Of a stretch of DNA of 64,000 bases, positions 50,684-61,464 are shown in pieces. The notes beneath the pieces were generated by a model. The model was not told the origin of the DNA, ran no database searches, and saw only the letters and a program-made list of their open reading frames with translations. The stretch spans positions 1,815,668-1,879,667 of the forward strand of contig NZ_JADKSJ010000001.1 of NCBI RefSeq assembly GCF_015351235.1, read 5' to 3'. A program made the translations under genes and the position numbers. Positions within the stretch are counted from its first letter, which is position 1; every line of letters starts with the position of its first letter. This DNA is from Plantibacter sp. VKM Ac-2880. Lineage in GTDB: Bacteria > Actinomycetota > Actinomycetes > Actinomycetales > Microbacteriaceae.

Positions 50684-51669
50684 GCGCCGCGGAGCCGAGC
50701 GCGGCGCACCTGCGCGGCGCCGTCGACCTGTCCGGCCTCGCGCGTCGCCACCAGGCGCCGCCCGCCGGAGCACCGGCTCAGCCGGGTCAGCCGGGCGCTC
50801 CCGCCGAGGCACCAGGCGCAACCACCGGACAGACCGTCGAGGTCCCGTCACTCGTCTTCGACGCGACGGACGACGGATTCGGGCAGGTCGTCGAACTCTC
50901 CTCCGTCGTCCCGGTCGTGATCGACCTGTGGGCCGAATGGTGCGGGCCCTGCAAGCAGCTCTCGCCGGTACTCGAACGTCTCGCCGCGGAGTACGCCGGT
51001 CGATTCGTGCTCGCCAAGGTCGACGTCGATGCGAACCCGCAGCTCTCGCAGGCGTTCCAGGCCCAGTCGATCCCGATGGTCGTCGCAGTCGTCGGTGGTC
51101 GTCCCGTGCCGATGTTCAACGGTGCGATCCCCGAGTCCCAGGTGCGTGAGGTCATCGAGCAGCTGCTCCAGTTGGCCGCACAGAACGGTGTCTCAGGCCG
51201 TGCCATCGTCGCCGAGGGAGCGGCCGCAGCCGAGGCGGAGCCGGTGGAAGCACCCCTCCCGCCGTTGCACGCCGAGGCGTACGAGGCCATCGAACGAGCG
51301 GACTACCCCACCGCCATCGCCGCATACGAGAAGGCCATCGCGCAGAACCCGAAGGACGACATGGCGGTGGCCGGCCTCGCTCAGGTGCGACTCCTGCACC
51401 GTCTCGGCGGGAAGACGCTCGAGGAGATCCGCAGCCGCGCTGCGGCTGCTCCCGACGACCTCGAGGCCCAGTTGGCGGTCGCCGACCTCGATCTGTCCGG
51501 CGGACACGTCGACGACGCCTTCGACCGACTGCTCACGATGTTCCCCGAGCTCGACCAGACGGACAAGGACACGGTCCGGACGCGCCTCCTCGAGCTGTTC
51601 CAGGTCGCCGGCGTCACCGATCCCCGCGTGATGCGGGCGCGGGCTCGGTTGACCGGCCTGCTCTACTGA
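50680..51669 (+). CDS. Thioredoxin-TPR protein (CnoX/YbbN-like)
   Basis: A 329-residue cytosolic protein. A Pro/Ala/Gly-rich leader of about 60 residues precedes a thioredoxin domain with the active site WAEWCGPCKQL. A C-terminal helical, TPR-like region starts near residue 195 (HAEAYEAIERADYPTAIAAY). This layout matches E. coli CnoX/YbbN, a chaperone-redox protein that protects clients from oxidation, although CnoX lacks the second active cysteine. Keeping both cysteines suggests reductase activity here. The GTG overlaps the previous stop. A strong hairpin follows the gene. Confidence 0.88.
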   Translation: MSAAEPSAAHLRGAVDLSGLARRHQAPPAGAPAQPGQPGAPAEAPGATTGQTVEVPSLVFDATDDGFGQVVELSSVVPVVIDLWAEWCGPCKQLSPVLERLAAEYAGRFVLAKVDVDANPQLSQAFQAQSIPMVVAVVGGRPVPMFNGAIPESQVREVIEQLLQLAAQNGVSGRAIVAEGAAAAEAEPVEAPLPPLHAEAYEAIERADYPTAIAAYEKAIAQNPKDDMAVAGLAQVRLLHRLGGKTLEEIRSRAAAAPDDLEAQLAVADLDLSGGHVDDAFDRLLTMFPELDQTDKDTVRTRLLELFQVAGVTDPRVMRARARLTGLLY

Positions 51670-51690
51670 TCCGTCCCGATCCAGCCAACG

Positions 51691-51726
51691 ACGAAGGCCC
51701 GCCTCCCTCAGGAGGCGGGCCTTCGT
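51691..51726. terminator. Bidirectional terminator
   Basis: A perfect 16-bp stem, ACGAAGGCCCGCCTCC against its complement, with loop CTCA, sits between the convergent thioredoxin-TPR gene and glgB. There is no long T-run, as is usual in high-GC genomes. Confidence 0.8.
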
Positions 51727-51754
51727 GCTGCAGCAGGGGTGCGACCGCCCTGGC

Positions 51755-54037
51755 TCAGTCGACGTGCTTCAACCAGATCATGCCGAGCGGGGGGAGGGTG
51801 AGCTCCGCGGAGGCCGGACGGCCGGCCCACGGCGCCGCCGTGGCCTCGATCGATCCATAGTTCCCGACACCCGAACCGCCGTACTCGACGGCGTCCGTGT
51901 TGAGCAGTTCCTCCCACCGGCCGGCACGCGGGAGGCCGATCCGATATGGCCCGACGGGCGCTCCGGAGAAGTTGACGAGCGCGGCGATGACGTTGCCCTC
52001 GTCGTCGGAGCGGATGAACGACAGCACGCTGTTCTGCGCGTCGCCGGCATCGAGCCACTCGAAGCCGGCGGGGTCGTGGTCGAGCGCCCAGAGCGCGGGA
52101 TGCTGCGTGTACACCGCGTTGAGCCGCGCGACGAGCCCGAGCAGGGCTCGGTGGCTCGGCTGATCGAGGATCCACCAGTCCAGCCCGCGCTCCTCCGACC
52201 ATTCGGACGGTTGACCGAACTCCTGGCCCATGAAGAGGAGCTGCTTGCCCGGGTGGGCCCACATGAATGCGAGGTACGCGCGCATGTTCGCGAGCTGCTG
52301 CCAGTGGTCACCCGGCATCTTCGCCAGCAGTGAGCCCTTGCCGTGGACGACCTCGTCGTGGCTGATCGGCAGGAGGAAGTTCTCGCTGTACGCGTAGACC
52401 ATCGAGAACGTGATCTCACCGTGGTGGTGCGAGCGGTAGAGCGGGTCGTACTGCATGTACTGGAGCGAGTCGTGCATCCAGCCCATGTTCCACTTCAACC
52501 CGAAGCCGAGACCGCCCTCGCTCGTGGGCGCGGTGACGCCGGGCCAGCTGGTCGACTCCTCGGCGATCATCACGATGCCGGGGTTCCGGCGATACGCGGT
52601 CGCGTTCGCCTCCTGGAGGAGGCTGATGGCCTCGAGGTTTTCTCGTCCTCCGTGGACGTTCGGGAGCCACTCGCCGTCCTTCCGCGAGTAGTCGAGGTAG
52701 AGCATCGAGGCGACGGCGTCGACGCGGAGACCGTCGACGTGGAACTCCTCGAGCCAGTAGAGGGCGTTGGCCACGAGGAAGTTCTTGACCTGCGGCTGGC
52801 CGAAGTCGAACACGAGGGTGCCCCAGTCCGGCTGCTCGCCGCGTCGCGGGTCCGGGTGCTCGTACAACGGCTGACCGTCGAAGTTGGCGAGGGCCCACTC
52901 GTCCTTGGGGAAGTGGCCGGGGACCCAGTCCATGAGCACGCCGATCCCGGCGCCGTGGAGCCGGTCGATCAGGTACTTCAGGTCATCGCTCGAACCGAAG
53001 CGGCTCGTCGGTGCGTAGTAGCCGGTCACCTGGTAGCCCCACGAGCCGCCGAAGGGGTGCTCGGCGAGCGGCATGAACTCCACGTGCGTGTATCCGAGCT
53101 CGCGGATGTACTCGATGAGCTGGTCGGCGAGGTCTCGGTAGCCGAGGCCGGGACGCCACGACCCCACGTGGAGCTCGTAGACGCTCATCGGGCCGTTGTG
53201 CGGGTCGCTGGCGGCCCGACGCTCCATCCAGTCGGCGTCGTTCCAACGGTGGTCGCTGACACCCGTCACGGATGCGGTCGCAGGGGACCGCTCGGTGAAC
53301 CGGGCCATGGGGTCGGACCGTCGGACCCAGCGGCCGTCCTGGGCCAGGATCTCGAACCGGTACAGCTCGCCAGGACCGATGCCCGGGATGAACAGCTCCC
53401 AGACTCCGGTTGCGCCCATGTTCCGCATCGCGTGTGCGGTGCCGTCCCAGGAGTTGAGGTCGCCGATGACGCGGACGGCCCGCGCGTGCGGAGCCCAGAC
53501 GGCGAATGCGGTACCGGCGACACCCTGCTGCTCGGTCACGTGTGCGCCGAGGGCATCCCAGAGCCGCTCGTGGCGTCCCTCCCCGATGAGGTGGAGGTCG
53601 AGCTCGCCGATGGACGGGGCGAAACGGTAGGGGTCGTCTGCGCTCCAGATGGAGCCGTCCCCGTACCGTGCGTCGAGCGTGTAGTCGAGGATGCCGTCGA
53701 TGTGGAAGCCCTGCCAGATGCCGGAGCGGACGTGGGCGAGCTCCACGCGTGCTCCGTTGGCGAGGACCGCCGTGACCTGTTCGGCCAGAGGACGACGCGC
53801 TCGCACCACGACGAGGGGGTCGCTCACCCCGCCCAGGTCGACGAGGTGCTGCCCGAGGATCTGGTGCGGATCGTGGTAGCGGCCTTCCGAGACCGCGTCG
53901 AGGATCCAGTCGTCGACGGACGGCAGTGGGAGCTCGCGCGGTGCCGGGGCCACCTCGGCTGCCGGGGGAGCGGCAGCCCGGCGACCCGAGCGCTTCGGAA
54001 CCGCGGCACCGTCGGCGGATGGGGGGATGGTCGTCAT
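51755..54037 (-). CDS. glgB: 1,4-alpha-glucan branching enzyme
   Basis: GH13 enzyme that introduces alpha-1,6 branches into glycogen-like glucan. The 760-residue chain has an N-terminal extension rich in Ala/Pro, a CBM48 region, and the catalytic barrel with [20 protein letters not shown], the nucleophile Asp in [14 protein letters not shown], the acid Glu in [13 protein letters not shown] and [14 protein letters not shown]. The ATG at 54037 overlaps the glgE stop as ATGA. GlgE and GlgB together build branched alpha-glucan from maltose-1-phosphate, so the tight coupling fits their joint job. Confidence 0.96.
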   Translation of the reverse strand: MTTIPPSADGAAVPKRSGRRAAAPPAAEVAPAPRELPLPSVDDWILDAVSEGRYHDPHQILGQHLVDLGGVSDPLVVVRARRPLAEQVTAVLANGARVELAHVRSGIWQGFHIDGILDYTLDARYGDGSIWSADDPYRFAPSIGELDLHLIGEGRHERLWDALGAHVTEQQGVAGTAFAVWAPHARAVRVIGDLNSWDGTAHAMRNMGATGVWELFIPGIGPGELYRFEILAQDGRWVRRSDPMARFTERSPATASVTGVSDHRWNDADWMERRAASDPHNGPMSVYELHVGSWRPGLGYRDLADQLIEYIRELGYTHVEFMPLAEHPFGGSWGYQVTGYYAPTSRFGSSDDLKYLIDRLHGAGIGVLMDWVPGHFPKDEWALANFDGQPLYEHPDPRRGEQPDWGTLVFDFGQPQVKNFLVANALYWLEEFHVDGLRVDAVASMLYLDYSRKDGEWLPNVHGGRENLEAISLLQEANATAYRRNPGIVMIAEESTSWPGVTAPTSEGGLGFGLKWNMGWMHDSLQYMQYDPLYRSHHHGEITFSMVYAYSENFLLPISHDEVVHGKGSLLAKMPGDHWQQLANMRAYLAFMWAHPGKQLLFMGQEFGQPSEWSEERGLDWWILDQPSHRALLGLVARLNAVYTQHPALWALDHDPAGFEWLDAGDAQNSVLSFIRSDDEGNVIAALVNFSGAPVGPYRIGLPRAGRWEELLNTDAVEYGGSGVGNYGSIEATAAPWAGRPASAELTLPPLGMIWLKHVD

Positions 54038-56088
54038 GGTCGGATCCTCACGCTCAGGATGTGCACGGGTTCGGTGAAGGCGTCGAGGCGCACGAAGTTG
54101 CTGTCGGACCAGATCCACTCGGCCCCGGTCACGAGGTCAGTGACGTCGAAGGTGCCTCCCGGCACGCCGCCGAAGACCGTCTGGTCGAGGTGCACCATGG
54201 TCTGTCGTACGGAGTGCGGGTCGAGGTTGGCGACGACGACGATCGTGTCCGGCTCACCCGTCCCGGTGAACTGCTCGTCGAGGTGCTTGCTGTAGACGAG
54301 GATCTGGTCGTCGTCGCTCCAGTGGAAGCTGATGTTGCGCAGCTGCCGGAGCGCGGGGTGCGTCCGTCGGATCTGGTTGAGGAGGGTGAGGTACGGCGAC
54401 AACGACGTCCCGGCCTCGTCGGCCGCCGCCCAGTCCCGCGGCCGGTACTCGAACTTCTCGCTGTCGATGTTCTCCTCCGCGCCCGGGCGGGCGACGTTCT
54501 CGATGAGCTCGTACCCGGCGTACACCCCCCAAGTGGGTGCTGCCGTCGCAGCGATGGCCGCACGAACCTTGTACGCGGCCCGTCCGCCGAACTGGAGGTA
54601 TTCCGTCAGGATGTCGGGCGTGTTCACAAACAGGTTCGGGCGGAGGAAGTCGGCGGTCTCGGTGGCCGCCGCGCCGAGGAACTCCTCGAGTTCCTCCTTG
54701 GTGTTCCGCCACGTGAAGTACGTGTAGCTCTGCTGGAAGCCCACCTTCGCGAGCCCCTGCAGGAGCGCCGGACGGGTGAACGCCTCCGCGAGGAAGACGA
54801 CGTCGGGGTCGGTGCGGTTGACCGTCGCGAGGAGCCACTCCCAGAAGTCGAGCGGCTTCGTGTGCGGGTTGTCGACCCGGAAGATGCGGACGCCGAGCGA
54901 GATCCAGTGGCGGACGATGCGTAGCACCTCGGTGCGGATGCCCTCCGGGTCGTTGTCGAAGTTCACCGGGTAGATGTCCTGGTACTTCTTCGGCGGGTTC
55001 TCCGCGTACGCGATCGTGCCGTCCGGCAGTGTCGTGAACCACTCGGGGTGCTCGGTCACCCAGGGGTGGTCGGGCGAGGCCTGCAGGGCGAGGTCCAGTG
55101 CGATCTCCAGGCCGAACTTCTTCGCCTGACGGACGAAGGAGACGAAGTCCTTCTCGGTCCCGAGGTCGGGGTGGATCGCGTCGTGGCCGCCGGCGGCACC
55201 ACCGATGGCCCAGGGCGATCCCGGGTCGTGTTCGCCGGGGGTCAGGGTGTTGTTGGGTCCCTTACGGAACGTCTCGCCGATCGGGTGGATGGGTGGCAGG
55301 TACAGGACGTCGAAGCCCATCGCGGCCACGGCGGGGAGGCGCGCTGCGGCCGTCCGGAAGGTGCCGGAGGCCCAGGACCCGTCCGGGCGCTGCTCGGCAC
55401 CCTCCGACCGGGGGAAGAACTCGTACCACGAGCCGACGCCGGCCCGCGTACGTTCGACCCTGATGCGTCGCTGCTCACTGGTGCTGGCGAGCCCCGCGAA
55501 CGGACGTCGTGCGGCGATGGCGAGCAGTTCCGCATCGTCGAGGACGGCGAACCTCGCGTCCGGATCGGCATCGGCGTCGCGGAGCAGCTTGGCGGCTGCG
55601 GTGAGGAACCGGCGGTCCTTGGCTGGTCGGAGCTTGTCGGTCGTGGCCCGCTCGAGCAGTTCCGCTCCGATGAGGTACATGAGCTCGACGTCGACGTCGG
55701 CCTCGATCTTCACCCGGGCGTTGTGCTCCCAGGTGCCGAACTCGTCGGCGAAGGCGCGCACCTGGTAGCTCCAGGTCCCCTCGGTGGCGAGCTGGACCTG
55801 GACCTCGAAGCGGTCGGTACCCGCGGCGCCGGGCGCCATCCGATGGGCCGCCGTCTTCCCGCGGGGGTCGGTGAGCAGGAGTTCGACCCCGATGAGGTCA
55901 TGGCCTTCTCGGAACGCGGTCGCCCCGAAGGGCACCACCTCTCCCGAGAACGCCTTGGCCGGCCAACGCCCGCCTTCGACGGAGGGGGTCGGATCGAGGA
56001 TCGGGATGCGCCCGATGTTCGGGGTGAGTGTGAGCGACACCGTTCCGGCGTCGTCGACGGTGGAGGACTGCGGTACTGACTTCGGCAT
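54034..56088 (-). CDS. glgE: Maltose-1-phosphate maltosyltransferase GlgE
   Basis: GH13_3 enzyme that extends alpha-1,4-glucan using maltose-1-phosphate, the pathway first described in mycobacteria. The 684-residue chain has an N-terminal all-beta domain ([16 protein letters not shown]), YEFFPRSEG, then the active-site Asp in [17 protein letters not shown] and Glu in [11 protein letters not shown], followed by [14 protein letters not shown]. The ATG at 56088 is preferred, with AAGGAG 12 nt upstream; other in-frame starts at 56100 and 56115 are less likely. It heads glgE-glgB and is divergent from glgP. The genes making maltose-1-phosphate (treS, pep2 or glgM) are not in the window. Confidence 0.94.
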   Translation of the reverse strand: MPKSVPQSSTVDDAGTVSLTLTPNIGRIPILDPTPSVEGGRWPAKAFSGEVVPFGATAFREGHDLIGVELLLTDPRGKTAAHRMAPGAAGTDRFEVQVQLATEGTWSYQVRAFADEFGTWEHNARVKIEADVDVELMYLIGAELLERATTDKLRPAKDRRFLTAAAKLLRDADADPDARFAVLDDAELLAIAARRPFAGLASTSEQRRIRVERTRAGVGSWYEFFPRSEGAEQRPDGSWASGTFRTAAARLPAVAAMGFDVLYLPPIHPIGETFRKGPNNTLTPGEHDPGSPWAIGGAAGGHDAIHPDLGTEKDFVSFVRQAKKFGLEIALDLALQASPDHPWVTEHPEWFTTLPDGTIAYAENPPKKYQDIYPVNFDNDPEGIRTEVLRIVRHWISLGVRIFRVDNPHTKPLDFWEWLLATVNRTDPDVVFLAEAFTRPALLQGLAKVGFQQSYTYFTWRNTKEELEEFLGAAATETADFLRPNLFVNTPDILTEYLQFGGRAAYKVRAAIAATAAPTWGVYAGYELIENVARPGAEENIDSEKFEYRPRDWAAADEAGTSLSPYLTLLNQIRRTHPALRQLRNISFHWSDDDQILVYSKHLDEQFTGTGEPDTIVVVANLDPHSVRQTMVHLDQTVFGGVPGGTFDVTDLVTGAEWIWSDSNFVRLDAFTEPVHILSVRIRP

Positions 56089-56260
56089 AGTGCGTTCCAT
56101 CTCCTTCGGTGCCACTCGTCCGACCGTACCGCGAAACGTGGGCCGATGAAGGGCCGCGCGGGGTGTCGCGCGTCATGCTAAGGCCGACGGTGTGGTGCGG
56201 TTCCCGCAGGCTGGGTGGCGGTGGGCCGGACCGCCGGTCGGGCCGCAGATGGGGGTGCCC

Positions 56261-56266
56261 TAGAGT
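56261..56266 (+). promoter_or_regulatory. -10 box of leaderless glgP
   Basis: TAGAGT ends 6 nt before the glgP GTG, so transcription should start at the codon itself. The rest of the 184-bp divergent gap to glgE shows no clear operator. Confidence 0.5.
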
Positions 56267-56272
56267 GAGCCC

Positions 56273-58846
56273 GTGAAGGCTATCCGCAGGTTTACCGTCC
56301 GTGCACTCATCCCGGAGTCCCTGACCTCGCTGACCGCCCTCGCGGCGAACCTCCGGTGGTCGTGGCATCAGCCGACGCAGCGCCTCTTCGACGAGATCGC
56401 CCCCGACGTCTGGCGGGAGTCCGGACACGACCCGATCACGGGCCTCGGCCTCGTCACTCCGGAACGGCTGGCCGAGCTCGCCGCGGATGCGGACTTCGTC
56501 GGTCGCGCCGACGCACTCCACGCCGACCTCCGCCGGTACCTGGAGGAGCCACGCTGGTACCAGGGTCTTCCCGACCCGAAGCCGCAGACGATCGCCTACT
56601 TCTCTCCCGAGTTCGGTGTCGCCGCCGCGCTCCCGCAATACTCGGGCGGCCTCGGGATCCTCGCCGGAGACCACCTGAAGAGCGCGTCGGACCTCGGGGT
56701 GCCCCTCGTCGGTGTCGGCCTCCTGTACCGCTCGGGGTACTTCGCCCAGTCGATCACGAACGACGGGTGGCAGCAGGAGTCCTATCCCGTGCAGGACCCC
56801 GACGGGCTCCCGCTCACGGTCCTCCGGGAACCGGACGGGACGCCGGTCACGGTCACCCTGGCCCTGCCCGACGACCGCAGCCTGTCCGCGCGGGTCTGGA
56901 TCGCCGAGGTCGGACGCGTCCCACTCCTGTTGCTCGACACCGACATCCCCGAGAACGTCGCGGAGTTGCGTGCGGTCACCGACCGGTTGTACGGCGGCGG
57001 CGGTGAGCATCGCCTCCACCAGGAGCTCCTCCTCGGCATCGGCGGTGTCCGGGCGATCAAGCAGTGGAGTGAATTGACGGACCACCCGCTCCCGCAGGTG
57101 TACCACTCGAACGAAGGTCACGCCGGCTTCCTCGGCCTGGAACGGATCAGCGACCTCGTCGGGAACGGCCTCTCCTTCGACGAGGCGCTGCAGCTCGTTC
57201 GTGGTGGCACGGTGTTCACCACTCACACGCCAGTGCCCGCCGGCATCGACCGCTTCGAGAACGACGTGATCGAGCGGTACTTCTCGGGCGACCTGCTCCC
57301 CGGCGTGGCCGCACCGGACGTCCTCGCGCTCGGCGACGAGACCGCGAACGGCGGCTCGCCGGAGGTCTTCAACCTGGCGATCATGGGACTCCGTCTGGCG
57401 CAGCGCGCGAACGGCGTGAGCCGACTCCACGGGGAGGTCAGTCGTGCGATGTTCCGAGGCCTCTGGCCGGGGTTCGACGTCTCCGACGTGCCCATCACCT
57501 CCATCACGAACGGCGTGCACGCCCCGAGCTGGACGGACCCGGCCCTCATCGGGTTCGCCGACGAACGGTGGGGTGGGATCGAGCCGGGCCGCGCCGACTG
57601 GGCCGGTCCGTCGGTATCCGACGACGAGCTCTGGGCGCTCAAGCGGGGGATGCGCGAGCGCCTGGTCGCCGATGTGCGCCGTCGGATCGCCGAGGGCTAC
57701 CGTGCGCAGAATCCGCTCGCCGTCGTGCCGTCCTGGATCGACGACCTCCTCGACCCGGAGGTCCTGACCATCGGGTTCGCCCGACGGGTGCCGGGGTACA
57801 AGCGCCTCACCCTCATGATGCGCGACCCGGACCGACTCCGCTCGCTGCTCCTACACTCGGATCGACCGATCCAGATCGTCGTCGCCGGGAAGGCACACCC
57901 CGCGGACGACGAGGGGAAGCGCCTCATCCAACGGCTCGTGCAGTTCGCCCAGGACCCGCTTCTGCGCGCACGCATCGTCTTCCTGCCGGACTACGGCATC
58001 GGGATGGCCAAGACCCTCTACCCGGGTTGCGACGTGTGGTTGAACAACCCCCTCCGGCCACTCGAGGCCTGCGGGACGTCGGGCATGAAGGCGGCGCTCA
58101 ACGGGGCGCTCAACCTGTCGATCCTCGACGGCTGGTGGAACGAGTACGCGGACGGGGAGAACGGGTGGGCGATCCCTTCCGCCGACGGCACGCCGGACGA
58201 CGACGAGCGCGACGCCCTCGAGGCCGCGTCGCTCTACGACGTCATCGAACACCAGCTCGCGCCCCGCTACTACGACCGCGAGCACGGTGCACCGCCGTGG
58301 CGCTGGTTGCAGATGGTGCGGCACACGATCTCCACGCTGTCGGAGCCGCTCAGCGCCGACCGGATGGTGCGCGAGTACACCGAGCGGATGTACCTTCCGG
58401 CGGCGGCGATGGAACGTGCGTTGTCCGCGTCCGATCAGCTCGGCGCCCGCGATCTGGCGGCCTACAAACGACGCGTGCGGGACGCCTGGCCGCAGTTGGC
58501 CGTCGCCCACGTCGAGAGCGGCGGTGTCGACGAGGTCCCGCAGGTCGGCGACGTGCTGCGGTTGCGCGCATACGTCCAGCTCGGCACGCTGTCACCGGAC
58601 GATGTGACCGTCGAGGTGGTCTCGGGGGTCCCCGGTCCAGCGGGCGAGCTGCTCGACGTCGGTTCGCAGCCGCTCGATCAGCAGCAGACCCCGTCCACGA
58701 GCCGACCGGAGCACACGCTCGAATACGCGGGCACCCTGCCGCTCGATCGCGCGGGCGGCTTCGGGTACACGGTCCGCATCGTCCCGAAGCACGAGTTGCT
58801 GCTCACGCCGGCGGAACTCGGACTGGTGGCCCTGGCCGACCAGTAG
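56273..58846 (+). CDS. glgP: Alpha-glucan phosphorylase
   Basis: PLP enzyme that releases glucose-1-phosphate from alpha-1,4-glucan. The 857-residue chain is of the actinobacterial/archaeal-type phosphorylase class with an N-terminal DUF3417-like region (LTALAANLRWSWHQPTQRLF). Catalytic segments include EFGVAAALPQYSGGLGILAG, QVYHSNEGHAGFLGLERI and the PLP lysine in EACGTSGMKAALNGALNLS. It starts leaderless at the GTG. It faces glgE-glgB across a divergent promoter region, so glucan synthesis and breakdown are under separate control. Confidence 0.94.
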   Translation: MKAIRRFTVRALIPESLTSLTALAANLRWSWHQPTQRLFDEIAPDVWRESGHDPITGLGLVTPERLAELAADADFVGRADALHADLRRYLEEPRWYQGLPDPKPQTIAYFSPEFGVAAALPQYSGGLGILAGDHLKSASDLGVPLVGVGLLYRSGYFAQSITNDGWQQESYPVQDPDGLPLTVLREPDGTPVTVTLALPDDRSLSARVWIAEVGRVPLLLLDTDIPENVAELRAVTDRLYGGGGEHRLHQELLLGIGGVRAIKQWSELTDHPLPQVYHSNEGHAGFLGLERISDLVGNGLSFDEALQLVRGGTVFTTHTPVPAGIDRFENDVIERYFSGDLLPGVAAPDVLALGDETANGGSPEVFNLAIMGLRLAQRANGVSRLHGEVSRAMFRGLWPGFDVSDVPITSITNGVHAPSWTDPALIGFADERWGGIEPGRADWAGPSVSDDELWALKRGMRERLVADVRRRIAEGYRAQNPLAVVPSWIDDLLDPEVLTIGFARRVPGYKRLTLMMRDPDRLRSLLLHSDRPIQIVVAGKAHPADDEGKRLIQRLVQFAQDPLLRARIVFLPDYGIGMAKTLYPGCDVWLNNPLRPLEACGTSGMKAALNGALNLSILDGWWNEYADGENGWAIPSADGTPDDDERDALEAASLYDVIEHQLAPRYYDREHGAPPWRWLQMVRHTISTLSEPLSADRMVREYTERMYLPAAAMERALSASDQLGARDLAAYKRRVRDAWPQLAVAHVESGGVDEVPQVGDVLRLRAYVQLGTLSPDDVTVEVVSGVPGPAGELLDVGSQPLDQQQTPSTSRPEHTLEYAGTLPLDRAGGFGYTVRIVPKHELLLTPAELGLVALADQ

Positions 58847-58860
58847 GGGCGACTCCAGGA

Positions 58861-59352
58861 TCAGCGCGCGATCGGAGCCACCACCGCGGACGTTGCTGTA
58901 CGTAGCCCCTCCGGGTCGAGTTCGAGGTCGAAGCCCCGCCGCCCACCGGACACGAACACCGTCTCGTGGTCCGTCGCGCTCGCATCCAGGACGGTCGGTA
59001 TCGCCGTCCGCTGGCCGATCGGGCTGATGCCGCCGACCACGTACCCGGTCTTGCGCTCCGCGACAGCTGGATCGGCCAGACGCGCGCGTTTCCCGCCGAC
59101 CGCTGTGGCGAGCACCTTCAGGTCGAGCTGCCCGGAGACCGGGACGACGGCCACGACGAGCGACCCGTCGACCTCGGCCATGAGGGTCTTGAAGACACGG
59201 GACGGATCGACGCCGAGCGCTGCGGCGGCTTCGAGCCCGAACGCGGTCGTCGACGAGTCGTGCTGGTATGGCCGCGGGGTGAAGGCGATCCCGAGGTCGA
59301 TCAACGCGAGCGTCGCCGGCGTGCTCGCGCCCTCGGCCTTCCGTCGCGCCAC
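58861..59352 (-). CDS. YbaK-type aminoacyl-tRNA deacylase
   Basis: A 163-residue member of the YbaK/ProX family, which hydrolyses Cys-tRNA(Pro) or related mischarged tRNAs in trans. The core has VFKTLMAEVDGSLVVAVVPV with the conserved lysine, GYVVGGISPIGQR and a C-terminal VFVSGGRRGFDLEL. The GTG at 59352 lies two bases after the glgX stop, so translation is probably coupled to glgX; no better start was seen. Pairing of glgX and ybaK is probably incidental in function. Confidence 0.88.
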   Translation of the reverse strand: MARRKAEGASTPATLALIDLGIAFTPRPYQHDSSTTAFGLEAAAALGVDPSRVFKTLMAEVDGSLVVAVVPVSGQLDLKVLATAVGGKRARLADPAVAERKTGYVVGGISPIGQRTAIPTVLDASATDHETVFVSGGRRGFDLELDPEGLRTATSAVVAPIAR

Positions 59353-59354
59353 CG

Positions 59355-61397
59355 TCAGACGGCCTGAAACAGCTGCATGGACGTGGCGGCGACCGAGACC
59401 GTGCGCCCGGGGGAGAACTCGTCCTCGCCGGCCACCGGGACGTCGTCCGCGGAGTTCCAGATGCGTCGGTAGGCGGTCACCCCGTCGTGTTCCGGCAACG
59501 TGACGTCGACCGGTTGCTCGACCCCGTGCACGATGAGCAGGACGCGGTCGAGCGCCTCGGACTCCGGCGTGCTCGTCGAGAAGAACTGCAGGGTCCGGTT
59601 CCGGGGGCTCGTCCAGTCGTCCGTGCTCATCGTCCCGCCGGTCGCGTCGAACCAGTCCATGGCGCTCGCGCCGGGCACCGACGTCCCTGCCGCCCCGAAG
59701 TGCTCGGGACGGAGTGCCGGATGCTCCCGCCGCAGCTCGAGGAGCCTGCGGCTGTGCGCGAGGAGCTGATCCTGCCAGGGTTCCCGCGCCCACCCGACCC
59801 AGGTCAGTTCGGAATCGTGACAGTAGGCGTTGTTGTTGCCCCGCTGGCTGCGCCCGAACTCGTCACCCGCGGTGATCATCGGGATGCCGGCCGACAGCAG
59901 GAGCGTCCCGAGCAGGTTGCGCATCGCCTTCCGGCGGGCCGCGAGGATCGCCTCGTCGTCCGTCGGACCCTCGGCGCCGTGGTTGAACGACCGGTTGTTG
60001 TCGGTCCCGTCCCGGTTCGACTCGCCGTTGCCGACGTTGTGCTTCACGTCATACGACACGAGGTCGGCGAGCGTGAAGCCGTCGTGGGCCGTGATGAAGT
60101 TGACCGAAGCGAGCGGCCCGCGCTCGGCGGAGAAGGTGTTGCTCGATCCGGCCAGCCGTGTCGCGAAGCCGCCGATACCCACGGGGGCGTCGGCGCGTCT
60201 GGCGTAGTCGATGTCGGAGAGCCAGAAGTTGCGCACACGGTCGCGGTACCGGTCGTTCCACTCGTGCCAGCCGCTCGGAAAGTTGCCGGTCTGCCAACCG
60301 CCCATCCCGACGTCCCAGGGCTCGGCGATCATCTTCGCGTCGACCAGCGCCGGATCGCTGATGATCGCGCCGAGCAGCGGGTGGTCCGGGGTGAACTCGA
60401 CCGCCTCGTTCCGACCGAGCGTCGCGGCCAGGTCGAAGCGGAACCCGTCGATCTGCACCTCCTCCGCCCAGTAGCGCAAGGAGTCGAGCACCAGGCGCTG
60501 GGGGACCGGGTGGCCGAAGTCGACGGTGTTGCCGCACCCGGTCACGTCGATGTACGCGCCGGTGGCGTCCTGGCGGTAGTAGCTCGCGTTGTCGATCCCG
60601 CGGAGGCTCGTGCGTGGGCCGCCCGGCCCCTCCTCGGCGGTGTGGTTGTAGACGACGTCGAGGATGACCTCGAGCCCCGCCTCGTGGAGCAGCTTGACCA
60701 TGCCCTTGAACTCACGGAGCACCGCGTCGGCGCCACCCGCCTGGGCGGCCTTCGTGGCGTACGCGGCATGTGGGCTGAAGAAGTTGAGGGTGTTGTAGCC
60801 CCAGTAGTTGACGAGGCCCTGCTTGATGAGGCGCTGCTCCGAGGTGTACGCGTGCACCGGCAGGAGTTCGACGCTCGTCACGCCCAGGTCGTGCAGGTGC
60901 GCGATCATCGCGGGATGGGCGAGCCCGGCGTAGGTTCCGCGCAGCTCCTCGGGGACGTCGGGGTGCAACTTGCTGAGCCCCTTGACGTGCGCCTCGTACA
61001 CCACGGTGCGGTCGAGCGGGATACGCGGTTTCTGCACACCGCCCCAGTCGAACGCGTCGTCGACGACGACGGAGCGCCACTGCTCGGCGGACACCCGCGC
61101 GAGACCGCGAGCATACGGATCGAGGAGCAGCAGGTGCGGGTCGAAGGCGTTGTTCGGTGTCGACGGCCCGGACGCACGAACGGCGTAGCGTCGACCGTGC
61201 ACGAGCTCGTCGGACCGCGCGCTCCACACCGCACCCTCGTCGCGGGTCATTTCGACCGACTGGGTGATCCAGTTCAGATCCTTGTCGTCGAAGATCACGA
61301 GTTCGAGTGCATCTGCATGCTCCGACCACAGACGGAGCTCACCACCGGACGGGCCGAGGCGGACGCCGAGATCGTGGAGGGGGTCACCAGCGTTCAT
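59355..61397 (-). CDS. glgX: Glycogen debranching protein GlgX
   Basis: GH13_11 isoamylase-type enzyme that removes alpha-1,6 branches left by phosphorylase. The 680-residue chain has a CBM48 region, VYEAHVKGLSKLHPDVP, ELLPVHAYTSEQ, the nucleophile Asp in IDGFRFDLAATLGRNE, Glu in KMIAEPWDVGMGG and FITAHDGFTLADLVSY. The ATG at 61397 lies 7 nt after TACTGT on the minus strand, so the transcript is probably leaderless. It follows the glgE-glgB/glgP block and completes it. Confidence 0.93.
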   Translation of the reverse strand: MNAGDPLHDLGVRLGPSGGELRLWSEHADALELVIFDDKDLNWITQSVEMTRDEGAVWSARSDELVHGRRYAVRASGPSTPNNAFDPHLLLLDPYARGLARVSAEQWRSVVVDDAFDWGGVQKPRIPLDRTVVYEAHVKGLSKLHPDVPEELRGTYAGLAHPAMIAHLHDLGVTSVELLPVHAYTSEQRLIKQGLVNYWGYNTLNFFSPHAAYATKAAQAGGADAVLREFKGMVKLLHEAGLEVILDVVYNHTAEEGPGGPRTSLRGIDNASYYRQDATGAYIDVTGCGNTVDFGHPVPQRLVLDSLRYWAEEVQIDGFRFDLAATLGRNEAVEFTPDHPLLGAIISDPALVDAKMIAEPWDVGMGGWQTGNFPSGWHEWNDRYRDRVRNFWLSDIDYARRADAPVGIGGFATRLAGSSNTFSAERGPLASVNFITAHDGFTLADLVSYDVKHNVGNGESNRDGTDNNRSFNHGAEGPTDDEAILAARRKAMRNLLGTLLLSAGIPMITAGDEFGRSQRGNNNAYCHDSELTWVGWAREPWQDQLLAHSRRLLELRREHPALRPEHFGAAGTSVPGASAMDWFDATGGTMSTDDWTSPRNRTLQFFSTSTPESEALDRVLLIVHGVEQPVDVTLPEHDGVTAYRRIWNSADDVPVAGEDEFSPGRTVSVAATSMQLFQAV

Positions 61398-61404
61398 GGG
61401 TTCT

Positions 61405-61410
61405 ACAGTA
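61405..61410 (-). promoter_or_regulatory. -10 box of leaderless glgX
   Basis: On the minus strand TACTGT (61410-61405) ends 7 nt before the glgX ATG, with no ribosome site between them. Confidence 0.5.
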
Positions 61411-61464
61411 GTGAGTGCAGCAGTCGCCGAGATCCGCGGACGCGGCGACGAGAGGAGGGGCGGC

